From the NCBI GenBank assembly GCA_026018925.1, contig JAKSZU010000003.1, positions 5,283,867-5,347,866 of the forward strand: a DNA stretch of 64,000 nucleotides. Reading direction: 5' to 3'. The notes under the pieces are model-generated. The model made no database searches. It had not been told where the DNA came from and saw only the letters and a list, made by a program, of their open reading frames with translations. Made by a program: the position numbers and the translations under genes. Below are positions 10,713 through 21,797 of this stretch, piece after piece (the stretch's first letter is position 1; each line of letters begins with the position of its first letter). This DNA comes from Tupaia tana (lineage: Eukaryota; Chordata; Mammalia; Scandentia; Tupaiidae).

Positions 10713-12354
10713 CATTTATTCCGCCTACGGTCCCCGCAAGACGCTAGCTACTCTGCAAGAGAAGTGGGTGTCTTAGGAGAAGCACCGGGCTCACCTTGAA
10801 CGGTCCCTCACAGGCTTGGCTTGCAGGCAGAAGGGGTCCTGCACTGTGGCATCAGGGCTCTGTGGACCCCCTCCCCAGTCTCGCGCCTCCATCCACTGTC
10901 CCCCCTTAATTGGCTTGACACACCACACTCCTGGTTGCTCACCTGCCCAGGGCTAGGGTCTTCGGGAGGCCTCTGCAAATGCCACTTGTTATCTAGAGGA
11001 GACGAGGGGAGGCCTGCTGGGCCTCTGCCAGAGAGGTGAGCTCGCCACCTCAATTTTGTAGTCCTTGTCCCCAGACAGCAACTGGAAAGTAACTGAGAGC
11101 CAGCCCCTTGGGACAGCTGGAGCCTGCATTTCCCTCCTGGCACAGGGTCTCCACAGGGCTGTGGCTGTGTGTCTCTCACTGTAAAGGGACCCTCGGGAGC
11201 ATGTGACCAGGACCCTCAGGGTGTGCGCACAGTCCTGCAGGGAGGGCCGGCAGCCAGCGACAGGCCCCTTGGGTCCTGCCTGGGCAGGGCTCTTCAGCCT
11301 CCCTGACCCATAGCTTCCCACCCTGAACTCTGACGCTGCTGGTCGTCCTAGACTCTGCCTAGGTGCGTGGGAGTGCTGTGCAGGTGAGAGGTCAGCTTCT
11401 GCCCCCAGACAGGCCTCGCTGGCGGGGATTTGCATTCACGAACGCCAGGGTACAAGCGCAGATTTCTCTCCGTCTCTCTCACCCCATCTGGCAGCCCGTT
11501 TCCCCCGGTGGTTGAGGGGCAGCTTGGTCTCAAGCGTCTGTGGCACCTCCCCTTCCTCCCTGGGCTCAGGCTTCCAGCCATCTAGCGCAGTGCCCTCACA
11601 GTCCATGCCGTCGGAAGGCTCTGTGCTGGGTTCTGGCGCTCCTCCTCTCTGCAGCGGGGCCCGCAGTGTGGACGCAGCCGCTGCCCTTCGAGGAGCTGCC
11701 TCCCTACCCCCCCTTGGATCTGGGCAGCACTGGCTTCTTCCCAGTCCTGTCAGTAGCCCCGGCCTGGCCTGGGACTGGCAGGCCACTGACACGTGCACCT
11801 GCCTGGCCCGGAGCCCCCTCAGGGAAGGGAGCCAGGAGAGCGGCAGAATGCAGTCGGAACGTGGCCAGCTCCCCTGCGTGCCCCTTCCCCGCCCCTGCTC
11901 CGGCACACGGCCTGCCCTCGGCCTGAGACTGTCACAGGGAGATCTGTCCAGAGAGCTCCAGAGCCACCACCGCTGCCCGCACGACCTGAGGCTGTGCAGA
12001 GGCCTTGGCGGGGGCCTGGCCTTCACGTCACCCCGGGGCGGGCCGAGGGCACCAGCTCTGAGGGCCGTGGAGGCCCGGAGTGCCAGGAGCATCTCTGAGG
12101 GGCCTTCTCAGGTCACGCTTGTAGTGACCTTTCCGTTTCAGGGCCTTCTTCCTAGACACGAGGAGGGTAAAATGCTGAAGCCACACTCCGCAGTCGGCCT
12201 GCTCAGGTCCAGGCTGGGCTCGCTCTTCTCTCCTCTGCCTTTCCTCCCTCCTCTCTCCCCCCCTTCCCTCCTCCATGAGAGATCTGCCCTCTGCCCACCT
12301 CGCCCACTCAGCATGGAGCGATTGTTGTGGGGGCCACAGGAGGTGTGCTTCCTG
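10713..12354. other. Intronic sequence, nothing recognised
   Basis: GC-rich. Long open frames occur on both strands (for example 11512-12564 and 11436-12092) but overlap each other and encode low-complexity Pro/Ser/Arg-rich strings without domains. Confidence 0.4.
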
Positions 12355-12412
12355 GGTGTGTGTGTGTGCACATGTGTGTGTGCACATGTGTGTGTGCACA
12401 TGTGTGAGTGCA
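12355..12412. repeat. TG/CACA microsatellite with about 14-bp period
   Basis: TGTGTGTGCACATG recurs about four times. The tract alternates purine and pyrimidine almost throughout, so it is a candidate for Z-DNA formation. Confidence 0.8.
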
Positions 12413-13589
12413 TGATGCCTGTGTGCAGGCAGGGCAGGCCTGGGGTCTCCTGTCCAAGGACGCAGGATGGCAGCGTGCTGGCCTCCTGTCAGCAGACCTG
12501 GTGTCCCCTTCTCCCCAGGTGCTGGGCCAGCACAGGGGGAGTCCGGAACGTTCTAGGTGACTGAACAAGGCATTCCACCGGGATCCTTAGTCCAGGAACA
12601 AACCCTCCAGTTACCCTCCATTCTCCGATGTGGCACAGGGTCGTCCAGGCCCCACGCCGGCTGCCTTGGCTCAGAATGGTGGCCGTGGTCCACTCTCAGA
12701 TGGCCTCTAGTGTCTGGAGCTCGGGGCTCCCGGGACACCTGGGGGCTGCGATGTCTGCTGTGCTGGCGGCTCCCCTCCTCCAGGACTGCACTGCCTCGTC
12801 CCTGTCTGTCCAGGTCCCCATGTCCTCCCCTCAGCCGAGCCCCAGGGAGGACCTGCCACGCCGAGGATGAGCTCCGTGCCCCCCAGGCCCCCTCCCCTGG
12901 CTGGCTGGTCTGCAGGGGAACCCGCTTTCCCTGCTCCGTCACAGCAGACGGTCCCTCGAGGATGACTCCTCTGGCTCCACATCTGGAGCATCCGTCCTCC
13001 CCCCCTGGCTCACAGCCCAGAGGATGTCCCGGCCAGCACCGGGGATGAAGAGCGGCCCTGGCTGCAGCGTCATCAGGCTGGACCCGGGAGAAGGCGCCAT
13101 CCCCAGCCTTGAGCACGTTTATGAAAAGCATCCCTGCATCTTCTCTTGGAGAATTTTGCATTTTATAGATTAAAAAAACAAAGTCCCAAGTAAGATGACA
13201 CCTCCAAATCCTCAGGCATGAGGCTTTTGGGAGCGCTCTGTGCCCTGGGGTGTCATCGCTTCCCGCCTAAGGAAGGGGGCGGCACCTGTGTGCACCCATG
13301 TGTGTACACACGCCATGGGGTCATACCGGTACACTGAGTTCTAAGCCAGCACCCCTAGGTTCGATCCAGCTTCCCCCTTTGCTCCTTTGTAACCGACGGT
13401 GGGGGGGGGAAGGCTGGCTTTTGTCTCTGCAGCACCGTCACGCCCTCGGTCTCAGTGCGCACAGACAGGCAGTTTCAGAGCCGGCTCCGGCCCTGGCCCC
13501 GTGGGAAGCGCTGCCTTGCGGTTCTGCCTGTCCTCGGGCTTGCATTATCCACGCAGCGCTTCCCAAGTTCCTGAGCGGTCTCCTCCTCC
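12413..13589. other. Intronic sequence, nothing recognised
   Basis: GC-rich intron with no identified repeat. Confidence 0.4.
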
Positions 13590-13855
13590 CTGTCCCGGGG
13601 TGTCATTGTGATCCGTTTCTTATTCATTGGCATACAGTTAGGTTCACCTCTCACTTTCGCTCCTCCTCAGCCCTGGCGAGTCTGTCCTTTGTCTGGGGTG
13701 GGGTGGGGAGGCATCTGAGCGCCAAAGCTGGGCAGAGGGCGTCTGTCTCTCCAGCCCACTAGCCACTTCCCGTCTCCTCCCTTTCCACCCCTTTCTGCCC
13801 CAGCCCTGCAGGTAACCAGTCTCTTTAGCTTCTGGTTTATCTTTTCTTGCTTTCT
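13590..13855 (-). mobile_element. Possible L1M 3' UTR fragment, minus
   Basis: Weak similarity to the minus strand of old L1 3' UTRs: 'attggcatacagttaggttc' and 'cctgcaggtaaccagtctct' correspond to the 'ttgacatacaat...' and 'ggcaaccactgatct' words. It adjoins clearer L1 fragments. Confidence 0.35.
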
Positions 13856-13859
13856 TTCC

Positions 13860-14088
13860 TTTCTTTACTTTATTTGTGATGTGCACACGTGCATGTGCAC
13901 ACATGAGAGAGACAAGGTCCCGTCACACCGTGGTCGTCGTGCCCTGGCCCGCCGGCTCCTCGGCCCTGGGCGTGTGCACAAGTACCTGACGTGTTTTCAG
14001 GCCAACCCAGGGATCTGAACCAGGGTCAGCCACGAGGCTTCCAGCACTGCAGTTCAGTTTGCTATCAAGTGCGCCGTCGGGCTGGGCC
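13860..14088 (-). mobile_element. Diverged tRNA-derived SINE of a second type, minus
   Basis: A B-box complement (GGATCTGAACC) lies at 14012-14022. The body words CATGAGAGAGACAAGGTC differ from the main SINE and recur at 39540-39650, suggesting an older second SINE family. Identification is tentative. Confidence 0.45.
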
Positions 14089-14151
14089 GCAGTCGAGCTT
14101 TCCTGTGCTTGTTTTCATACACGAGCAGGTGGGTGTGATCTTCCTGTATCC

Positions 14152-14408
14152 CTTTCTTTTCTTTCTCCTTAGATTTTTGTCATAGCGTGTGTGCGCTCAT
14201 TGGAGAGAAACAGAGAGAGACGGTGAGAGGGAGAGTGAGAAATCATCCCCTCGAGGGGCGTGACCAACCTCGGTCCCTCCTCCGTCATTCTCCTCCTGGG
14301 ATTTGGGGCACACACGCAGATGTGCCCTGTGTGATTGTCAAGCCACCAAGTCTGGGACTTGAACTGCCGTCAGTCCAGGAATTCACCACTAATGCCACCT
14401 GTTAGCCC
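14152..14408 (-). mobile_element. tRNA-derived SINE, minus
   Basis: Complement of the CT-rich stretch (GAGAGAAACAGAGAGAGACG), of the body (CCATTCTCCTC-like) and of the B box (GGACTTGAACTG, degraded). The head ends at GCCACCTGTTAGCCC. Confidence 0.8.
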
Positions 14409-14434
14409 TCCCCTTCTCTTTCTCGCGTGAAGGG

Positions 14435-14940
14435 CTCCTATTGTAGAAATTCTGCCTTTTGCATTTTTACTTGGAAATCTCTTGGCGTCTGTTGGTGGAG
14501 ATCTTCCTAGTCCTTCCCTGCAGGTGCACGGACTCCATTGTGTGACTAGAACACAGTCTGCTGAGCCATCTGCCGTGTGTGGACAGTTAGATGGCTTCTG
14601 GTACTCTGCAGTGACAAACAATGCTGCAATGAATAACCACATGCATCCGTATTTTTGTGTTCGTGGAGCCGTGTCTCCAGGATCGATTCCTGGAGCGGGA
14701 ATGCTGGGTCCGAAGGGAAGTGCATGTGTGGTTTTGCGGGGTCCTGCAGGAGGATGGCGCCAGTGCACATTTCCAGCAGCACTGTGTGACGGCCACTGCG
14801 TCTGTCCTCCAAAGCCTTGCCAACGGAAGGTGTTCTTGGACTTTTTCGTTTTGGCAGACTTACAGGTGAGAAATGGGTCCTTACTGTGGCTATTGGTGGA
14901 GTTTTGCTGGCCTTTGTATGCCTTGTCTCTCTCTCAGCGG
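14435..14940 (-). mobile_element. Old L1 (L1M) ORF2 3' fragment, minus
   Basis: Reads 'caaacaatgctgcaatgaat', 'gggaatgctgggtccgaagg' and 'ccagcagcactgtgtgacgg', the reverse complement of the last part of L1 ORF2. No frame is intact. Confidence 0.7.
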
Positions 14941-15740
14941 TGTTACTGAGATTTAATTCACATAGCGATAATCCACCCATTTAAAGTATCTAATTTGTTT
15001 CTCTAAGTCTGTTATTCTATATGTACGATCATCACCAGTTTATCCTAGAGTATTTTCATCACTCAGAAAGAAACCTCTGGGGCAGCAGATGGCGGGGAGG
15101 TTAGAGCAGCTGGATCCCATGTGGCCGGCTGCATGGTTTGAGTCCCAGATCCAGCGGCTTGGAAAACACACTGAGCGTGTGTGTGTGTGTGTGTGTGGTG
15201 TGTGTTCGAAACCCTGAGAGGAGAAAGGAGGAGAAGGGATTGTGGTGTGGCCATCCCCCGGGGGGTGGTCTTTCACTTTTTCTCTGTCTGTCTCTCTCTC
15301 TGATGAGTGCACACCACCCTAGAGCAAAAAGTAAAAATGAAAAAGGAAAAAGCAACCTCTGCCCCTTTAGCTATGGCGTCTCTGTTTTCCCTGTAATATA
15401 TGGTCTCCTGTGAATGACTTTTTACTTACCATAACGCTGTCTAAGGCTCATCCGCGCCATGGCACGTCGTGCCTTTTGAGGACTGGATAATCTGCCGCTT
15501 TACACATATGGCAGGTGTTTGGGCATCGATGAAAAGCCACTGGCTCCTATTAGCAATGCTGCCATAACATTCGTGTACAAGTTCTGGGTGGAAACCTGCT
15601 TCCGTTTCTTTTGGACGTTCACGAGGAGTGGACTTGCTGGGCCATAAGGTAACTTCACAGCTAACTTCAAGGAACTTGCAGATGGTTTTCCAGGCTGCCT
15701 GCACCGTCGTGCGTTTTCAGCTGTGCTTCTGTGGGAACTG
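14941..15740 (-). mobile_element. Second old L1M 3' fragment, minus, split by a SINE
   Basis: It begins with 'ctgagatttaattcacatag', the L1M 3' UTR word, and later reads 'cattcgtgtacaagttctgg' and 'ggagtggacttgctgggcca', again ORF2 on the minus strand. These repeat parts covered by the preceding fragment, so two L1 ends lie side by side. A SINE interrupts it at 15080-15353. Confidence 0.7.
15080..15353 (+). mobile_element. tRNA-derived SINE with internal (TG)n
   Basis: Head with GGTTTGAGTCC (B box), body, CT-rich stretch and A-rich tail. A (TG)n run at 15177-15203 has grown where the family has GCGTGTGCGTGCGTGCCC. The flanking duplication AACCTCTG is exact at 15072-15079 and 15354-15361. The SINE sits inside an older L1 fragment. 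Confidence 0.9.
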
Positions 15741-15865
15741 GCCCATCTCCTCCTGAGGTGGGCTGCACGTGCCTGGCCCATGGCTGGCCCCACCGCCGTG
15801 CTTCTGACTCTGGCTGCGAATTCGAATCACCTGAGGGCTGTGCTGTCGGCCCTACGTGGATGAGA

Positions 15866-16897
15866 CGAGAGACCGTGAGACCGGGCGCTGGGCTGCTCTC
15901 TCACCTCCCAGACGAGAGACCGTGAGACCGGGCGCTGGGCTGCTCTCTCACCTCCCAGACGAGAGACAGTGAGACCGGGCGCTGGGCTGCTCTCTCACCT
16001 CCCAGATGAGAGACAGTGAGACCGGGCGCTGGGCTGCTCTCTCACCTCCCAGACGAGAGACAGTGAGACCGGGCGCTGGGCTGCTCTCTCACCTCCCAGA
16101 CGAGAGACCGTGAGACCGGGCGCTGGGCTGCTCTTCACCTCCCAGACGAGAGACCGTGAGACCGGGCGCTGGGCTGCTCTCTCACCTCCCAGACGAGAGA
16201 CCGTGAGACCGGGCGCTGGGCTGCTCTCTCACCTCCCAGACGAGAGACAGTGAGACCGGGCGCTGGGCTGCTCTCTCACCTCCCAGACGAGAGACCGTGA
16301 GACCGGGCGCTGGGCTGCTCTCTCACCTCCCAGACGAGAGACAGTGAGACCGGGCGCTGGGCTGCTCTCTCACCTCCCAGACGAGAGACAGTGAGACCGG
16401 GCGCTGGGCTGCTCTCTCACCTCCCAGACGAGAGACCGTGAGACCGGGCGCTGGGCTGCTCTCTCACCTCCCAGACGAGAGACCGTGAGACCGGGCGCTG
16501 GGCTGCTCTCTCACCTCCCAGACGAGAGACCGTGAGACCGGGCGCTGGGCTGCTCTCTCACCTCCCAGACGAGAGACCGTGAGACCGGGCGCTGGGCTGC
16601 TCTCTCACCTCCCAGACGAGAGACCGTGAGACCGGGCGCTGGGCTGCTCTCTCACCTCCCAGACGAGAGACCGTGAGACCGGGCGCTGGGCTGCTCTCTC
16701 ACCTCCCAGACGAGAGACAGTGAGACCGGGCGCTGGGCTGCTCTTCACCTCCCAGACGAGAGACAGTGAGACCGGGGCGCTGGGCTGCTCTCTCACCTCC
16801 CAGACGAGAGACAGTGAGACCGGGCGCTGGGCTGCTCTCTCACCTCCCAGACGAGAGACCGTGAGACCGGGCGCTGGGCTGCTCTTCACCTCCCAGA
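15866..16897. repeat. Tandem array, 22 copies of a 47-bp unit
   Basis: The unit begins CGAGAGACCGTGAGACCGGG and ends CTCTCTCACCTCCCAGA. Start-to-start counting gives 22 units in 1032 bases, with three 46-bp units (TCTTCACC in place of TCTCTCACC) and one 48-bp unit. Units come in two main types, ACCGTGAG and ACAGTGAG, arranged irregularly. Each unit has three or four CpGs, nearly all intact. No spacer separates units. Confidence 0.97.
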
Positions 16898-18987
16898 CGA
16901 GCCCGCTGTGCATCCAAGGTCGAGAGAAGGGCTGGCGCTGACTGTCCCCTTTACAGTCCGCGCTGCCCCGCGTGGGAGGTTCCACCCGCGCTCCTCTCTG
17001 AGCCCTCTCCTGCGAGTGCGGGGTCTCTGCCTTACACGTGGCGTCCCTGCCGAGCCTCTGCCTGACGTGGGTCCTGACGTGGGTCTGCAGTACAGATGTG
17101 TGGGGAGACGTTCCACTGGGGGTGGGTGACGAACACGGTGATTAGAAAGTAGGAGAGAACGTGGAATCACAGGCGTTTTGTTTATTTCCGAAGTGGCGTT
17201 TTGTGAAAAGCTGGCTCATTAGAGGAGGCAGAGATAAATGGAGAATGGAGTGGAGGTGAAGGGGGCCTTTTCGATAGTCTCAATATTTTGGGGATGTCTC
17301 AACCCTGATATTTATGTTTCATTTCACTTGAAACTTTTATTTTCACTTTATTACTTTTTTGATAAACGCAAACCTGGCTCTCTTCTTATTCGTGCTTCAT
17401 AAATGAAACAGAGAGGGAGGAAGGGTGGGAGGAATGTCCTCTGTCAGGAAAGAGCTGGAAAAGGGAAGGGGAAGTGGGTGAAACGGGTGGAGCTGGAAGT
17501 GGGGAGAGACAGAAAGAGGGTACGGAGGGGGCCAGGGCATGGCGCGGGAGCCCAGCTGTATGTGCCACCGCGGGAGATCCGCTACCTACCGAGGTGACCA
17601 GCCGCCCGGGCTGGAGGACAGAGGGCTGTCCCCGCCTGTGGGACTTCCTGGTTTAAACTAGGCAGTGCGGGGCAAGCCAGGTCCTGTTACTTGCTTACTC
17701 ATTTTTGTCTGGAGGGGTTGGGGGCAGGAGAGGGGGTGAAGGGGTCTTAGGGTGGGAGGGGAAGGCTGACCGTGTTGGTGAGTGAATCTGAAGCTCCGGC
17801 GTTGGTGCCGCTGGGTGTACTTCGGCTGCTGCAGTCGTGCTAAGGGGGCTCCCAGCAGACCCCACCCCAAGGGGGAGGTGGAAGGAGGCACAGAACAGGC
17901 AGAGCAGGCGGCGCCCCGAGACGAAAGGTGCTGGCCTGTAGACAAGAGTGCGCCTCCAACGTGGCCTTCCCGTGAGCGAGGAAGTACTGCAGGGTAGACG
18001 GCTGTCATCTCGGTGCCCCTGTCTGGACACGGCACCCCGGAAACACCAGCAGCCATGTGTGGAATCAGACGCAGCCCCGAGGAAGCGCGAGCTGGGCGTC
18101 TGTCTACCCGGAGGTCCCCACCATCGTCACGCTGGTGAGGTCGAGGGTTCAGAACCTCCCGTCAGAGCAGTACCTTCGGAGGATAAGGTGGAGGGGGGCT
18201 GTTGAAGAGAAACAAAGCACCATGTGGGGTTTGGGTTCGGGGCTCGCTCGCAAAGGCCCCTCAGTTAGAACTTGGCTCGACGAGCAACACCAGACTGAGT
18301 GAAGGACCTCCCCGACCACTGAGTGCCCCTGCCTTTACGTGGGGTTGGGGAAGGACCCAGGGGAAGAGGGGGGGGCAGGAGGGAGACCAGCAAGCCACTG
18401 TCGGCCCAGGTATGCGAGGGCAGCCGCGACCCCAATTCTCACAGTGAGCCCAATTCTCTCAATGACGGGAGTGTTTCTCATACCAAGCACCCCCGGGGCA
18501 GCTGTGGCTCTGCCCTGGCCCGTACTTTGGGAACCCGAGGCCTCGGAGCTGTCTATCTGGTCCTTGCTGTGGGAGTGACAAGGGAGACCTCTTCAAGCTC
18601 CCTCTGCGCTCACTGCGGGGAGCGCAGAGCCAGAGGCCAGTGGGCAGGGCTGTGTCACCCTCCTTCCTACGGGAGGGTCCTCGGTACAGTCTCATGACGG
18701 GGTAAAGGACTGTTAGCCATGTCCGGTGGGTCCACGCAGCTCCCTGCAATGTATTTCACGAGCCTCGACCGTTCGCTGAGATGCTTCTCGGGACTGGGCT
18801 CCAGGAAGCCACAGGATGACACCAGACACAGCCGGGACCTCTGAGCTGAGGGCCCGAAACGTCCAGCTAAGAACTGGCTAAGCCTCAAAGATGTTGTGTG
18901 TTCCGGACCCGGGGCAATTCGCTGCATGCCCCGGAACAACTGGGGTCCAAGGGACTGCTGCTTAGTTTACACTTTAAGTCAAAAGCA
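16898..18987. other. Intronic sequence with an AT-rich block
   Basis: The region 17160-17400 is AT-rich (for example CTTTATTACTTTTTTGATAA) in a GC-rich setting and unassigned. The rest shows no recognisable repeat or exon. Confidence 0.35.
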
Positions 18988-19258
18988 GAATTTTTTTTTT
19001 TTTTAAAGAGCTTTTTGCCTTAGGGCACATGTACTTGCCAGAGAGAGAGAGAGAGATAGAGACAGTGAGAGAGAAAGTGAGAAGCCCCCCTGCTCTGGGG
19101 GGATGGCCACGCAGTCCCTTTTCCATTCTTCTCCCGGGATCTCAGGCATGCATGTATATGTGGCCGGCATGAGTTTCAAGCCACCAGGTCCGGGGCTCGA
19201 ACCGCAGTCGGCCATGTGGGAGTCCAGTGATGTAATTGCTACCCCATCTGCGGGCCCC
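18988..19258 (-). mobile_element. tRNA-derived SINE, minus
   Basis: Poly-T (tail complement) at 18990-19004, then GCCTTAGGGCACATG, a (GA)n stretch, CTTCTCCCGGGATCTC and the B-box complement GGGGCTCGAACC. Imperfect flanking repeats GCAGAATTT / GCTGAATTC. Confidence 0.88.
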
Positions 19259-20179
19259 GAGAAGGCTGAATTCTCCTTAAAGGGAAAGCACAAATTTCCC
19301 TTCTCAAAGGTACCGTGTGTTTGGACTCTGGATTCTGCCCTGGGTAACCCTGGGCCTGAGTGTGCTGTTCTCTGCGCTGGCCTCCTGGGCTGCAGTGAGT
19401 GGCCGGGCTCTCCCCGCGGTCCTTAACTCGGGGTGTGTTTCAGCCACTGGTCTCAGCCCCGAAATTTTGATTCAGTAGCTCTCAAGCAGGCTCTGTTCTT
19501 CTAAAACATGCCCCAGGGAGGGGCCTGTGGGCAAACGGTGCAGCCCTGCCAGCTCCCACCTCGCTGACCCAAGGGTCCTCTGAGGACGCAGAGTTGGGGG
19601 TTTGTGAGGATGAGGCACCTGCTAGTCGGACAGATGGGGCTGAGGCCCCTCCTCAGGTTCTGCTCTCCCGGCCCTCCTCGGCGGGTCTGCACCCGCGGGC
19701 CCTGGCACGTGGCCCGTGCTCATGAGTGCTGACCGAGCACAACGGGGCCACCTCCAGAGGAGCGCAGCCCGAGTGCAGGGTTCGGACTCTGGCCTGTCAT
19801 TTGGTGGGGGGCAGGGAGCTCACAATCCAGCCCTCGCAGCAGGGCAGAGTATATAATACACTGTGGGAGGCTTTTTAAAATCCTTGAATGTTTCAGCCTA
19901 AGTTTTAGTGTTTATTCGATTTGGGGGAAAACAAAAAACTGTTAACATGAAATTCCCGTAGCCAACAAAACTGGGGACACGTTCTCCTGTTCTTCCCGAG
20001 CCTCGTGGAGAATGTCCACAGGTAGTGGGGAGAAGGGCCAGCTGGCCCGCCCTGGGGGGCCCTGGGGCTGCCCCGGCCCCTCTGCCGCTGTTCATGGTCT
20101 ACTGCTGAACTTGCGTTTTTCCGGGGTGCTGGAGGGCAGGGTGTCGGAGACCTCGGTGTGCTGGTGAACTGTGGAGGCT
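19259..20179. other. Intronic sequence, nothing recognised
   Basis: No recognised repeat or exon. Confidence 0.4.
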
Positions 20180-20362
20180 TTTTGTTTTGCTTTTTATTTG
20201 TTTACTTTCGTTTACGGTGGTTTTTCTATGTTGGGGGGGGGGGTGAGGAACCTTGTGCACATGTATCTGGCGTGTTTTCCAAGTCTCCAGGTCTGAGACT
20301 GGAACCATGTAATCAGCCATGTGGGATCCAGCTGCCTTCACCACCACGTCACAGGCCGGCCC
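20180..20362 (-). mobile_element. tRNA-derived SINE, short or truncated, minus
   Basis: Head complement with CAGCCATGTGGGATCCAG and a degraded B box (GAGACTGGAACC). The body is shortened and includes a G run. The word TTGTTTTGCTTTT appears on both sides and is the likely target-site duplication. Confidence 0.75.
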
Positions 20363-21558
20363 TTGTTTTGCTTTTCAAATCAGGGATGGAAATTTTCTGT
20401 TGGGGGCTCACTGTGCCTCCTGCCCTCACCAGCAGCTTGTGAAGAGAGGGGCCCACTGTGGGGAAGGGTGGCAGCTGGTCCCTGGATCACCTGGGCGGGG
20501 CGGGGCGGCACCCACAGTCTGCTGCTGGCCTGTGGCTGCGGATCCCGTGCTGAGCTCCCTGCTGGAGCCCTCAGAGGCGCTACCCATCCGCCTGCACCAC
20601 GGAGCCACCAGGCTGGTCACCAGCTGCCCGCAGCCCCAGGCCAGGCTGCTGGCCCTTCTGTCCTGACCTGCGCCTGTTCAGCCCTCAGCTTCTCGGTCGC
20701 CCTGCTCAGCCCTGGTCGGAGGGTGCCCTCTCCCTGAGCTGCCTGCACCTGCTCTGGGCGTCACTCCATGGCTGGTGCCACACCTCCTTCGGTGGGCCTG
20801 TCTTGATCCGTTTCCTCCAGCGGCGCTCATAGGCTGGCAGCCAGTTGGTTGAGTAAAGGAGACGAGAGGACAGCAAACCAACCAAGCTCTCCTCCCTGAC
20901 CCGGTCTTTCTGTGCCCCTCGCCCCGGCTAGAGGCTTCCTGGGGTGGTAGTGGCTCTGTGCCGTCCCCAGTCCTGGCCTGAACGTCACCCACCCAGGGGC
21001 GACTGCAGGCAAGTGCTTCTGGAGCCTTCTGATGCCGTGGTCTCCCCTCACCCCCTGGCTTTGGTTTTCGCAGCGTCAGTTACCTGTAGAGAACTGTTGT
21101 CCGAAACCACTGAGTAGAAAATTCTGGAAACAAACAACTGATACATTTGATTAAAAATGGCACGCCGTCCTGCACACATGACAAGATCTCGCATGGTTTC
21201 ATCGCCTCACGCTCATTGCACCTTTGCCCGGGTCCCCCTGCTGTCTGCCGCCCCCGTGGCTCACTGAGCCTTCTCGGTTATTCGATAGAGAAAGCATGGT
21301 GTGCATGAGATTGGTGCTCCCGGCGGGGGTCGCGGTGCTGTCCCCAGGTTAGGGGGACCACCGCATTTACCACCCACCATTCCTGACCTGGCCATAAGGT
21401 TCAACTCTGGGGCTCTCTCCACCTGTGACTGTCATAGGTGAGAGCCACACCCAAGTCACCAGTGTGTCACCAGATGGACTGTTCCCCCGGCTCCTGGACC
21501 TGTGAATACACATATGTGCATGAGTGTGTACACACGCAGACATACCTGCATACATACT
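20363..21558. other. Intronic sequence, nothing recognised
   Basis: No recognised repeat or exon. Confidence 0.4.
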
Positions 21559-21665
21559 GCTTTAATCCAAACAGGGCCCTGGGGGGCAGGTAGGGTTGTT
21601 GTTATCCCCCCTTACAGAGGAGGAAACAGGCATGGAGACGTTAAACGCCTCGGTGCTAAGAAACT
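21559..21665 (-). mobile_element. MIR remnant, minus
   Basis: Contains 'cccttacagaggaggaaac' and 'gcatggagacgttaaacgcc', the MIR core region on the minus strand. Confidence 0.5.
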
Positions 21666-21711
21666 ACTAATCCGTAGAAAAGTAGCATCAGTTTAAAACA
21701 GGAGGGAAGAC

Positions 21712-21797
21712 TTATCCCTCACGGTGTGCTTGGGATTCGAACCACGCTGTCAGCCGTGTGGGACTGGCTCCCTTAGCCACCAGGCCAGAGGCCAGCC
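21712..21797 (-). mobile_element. tRNA-derived SINE fragment (head only), minus
   Basis: A B-box complement GGGATTCGAACC and 'cagccgtgtgggactggctc' with 'ttagccaccaggccag' represent the head; the body is missing. Confidence 0.65.

Noticed and set aside
11512-12564. 350-codon + frame in intron 1
   Set aside because: It overlaps several antisense frames, runs through a microsatellite and encodes no recognisable domain.
15866-16897. CRISPR-like array of 47-bp repeats
   Set aside because: Units are contiguous with no unique spacers, and the host is a mammal. It is a tandem repeat.
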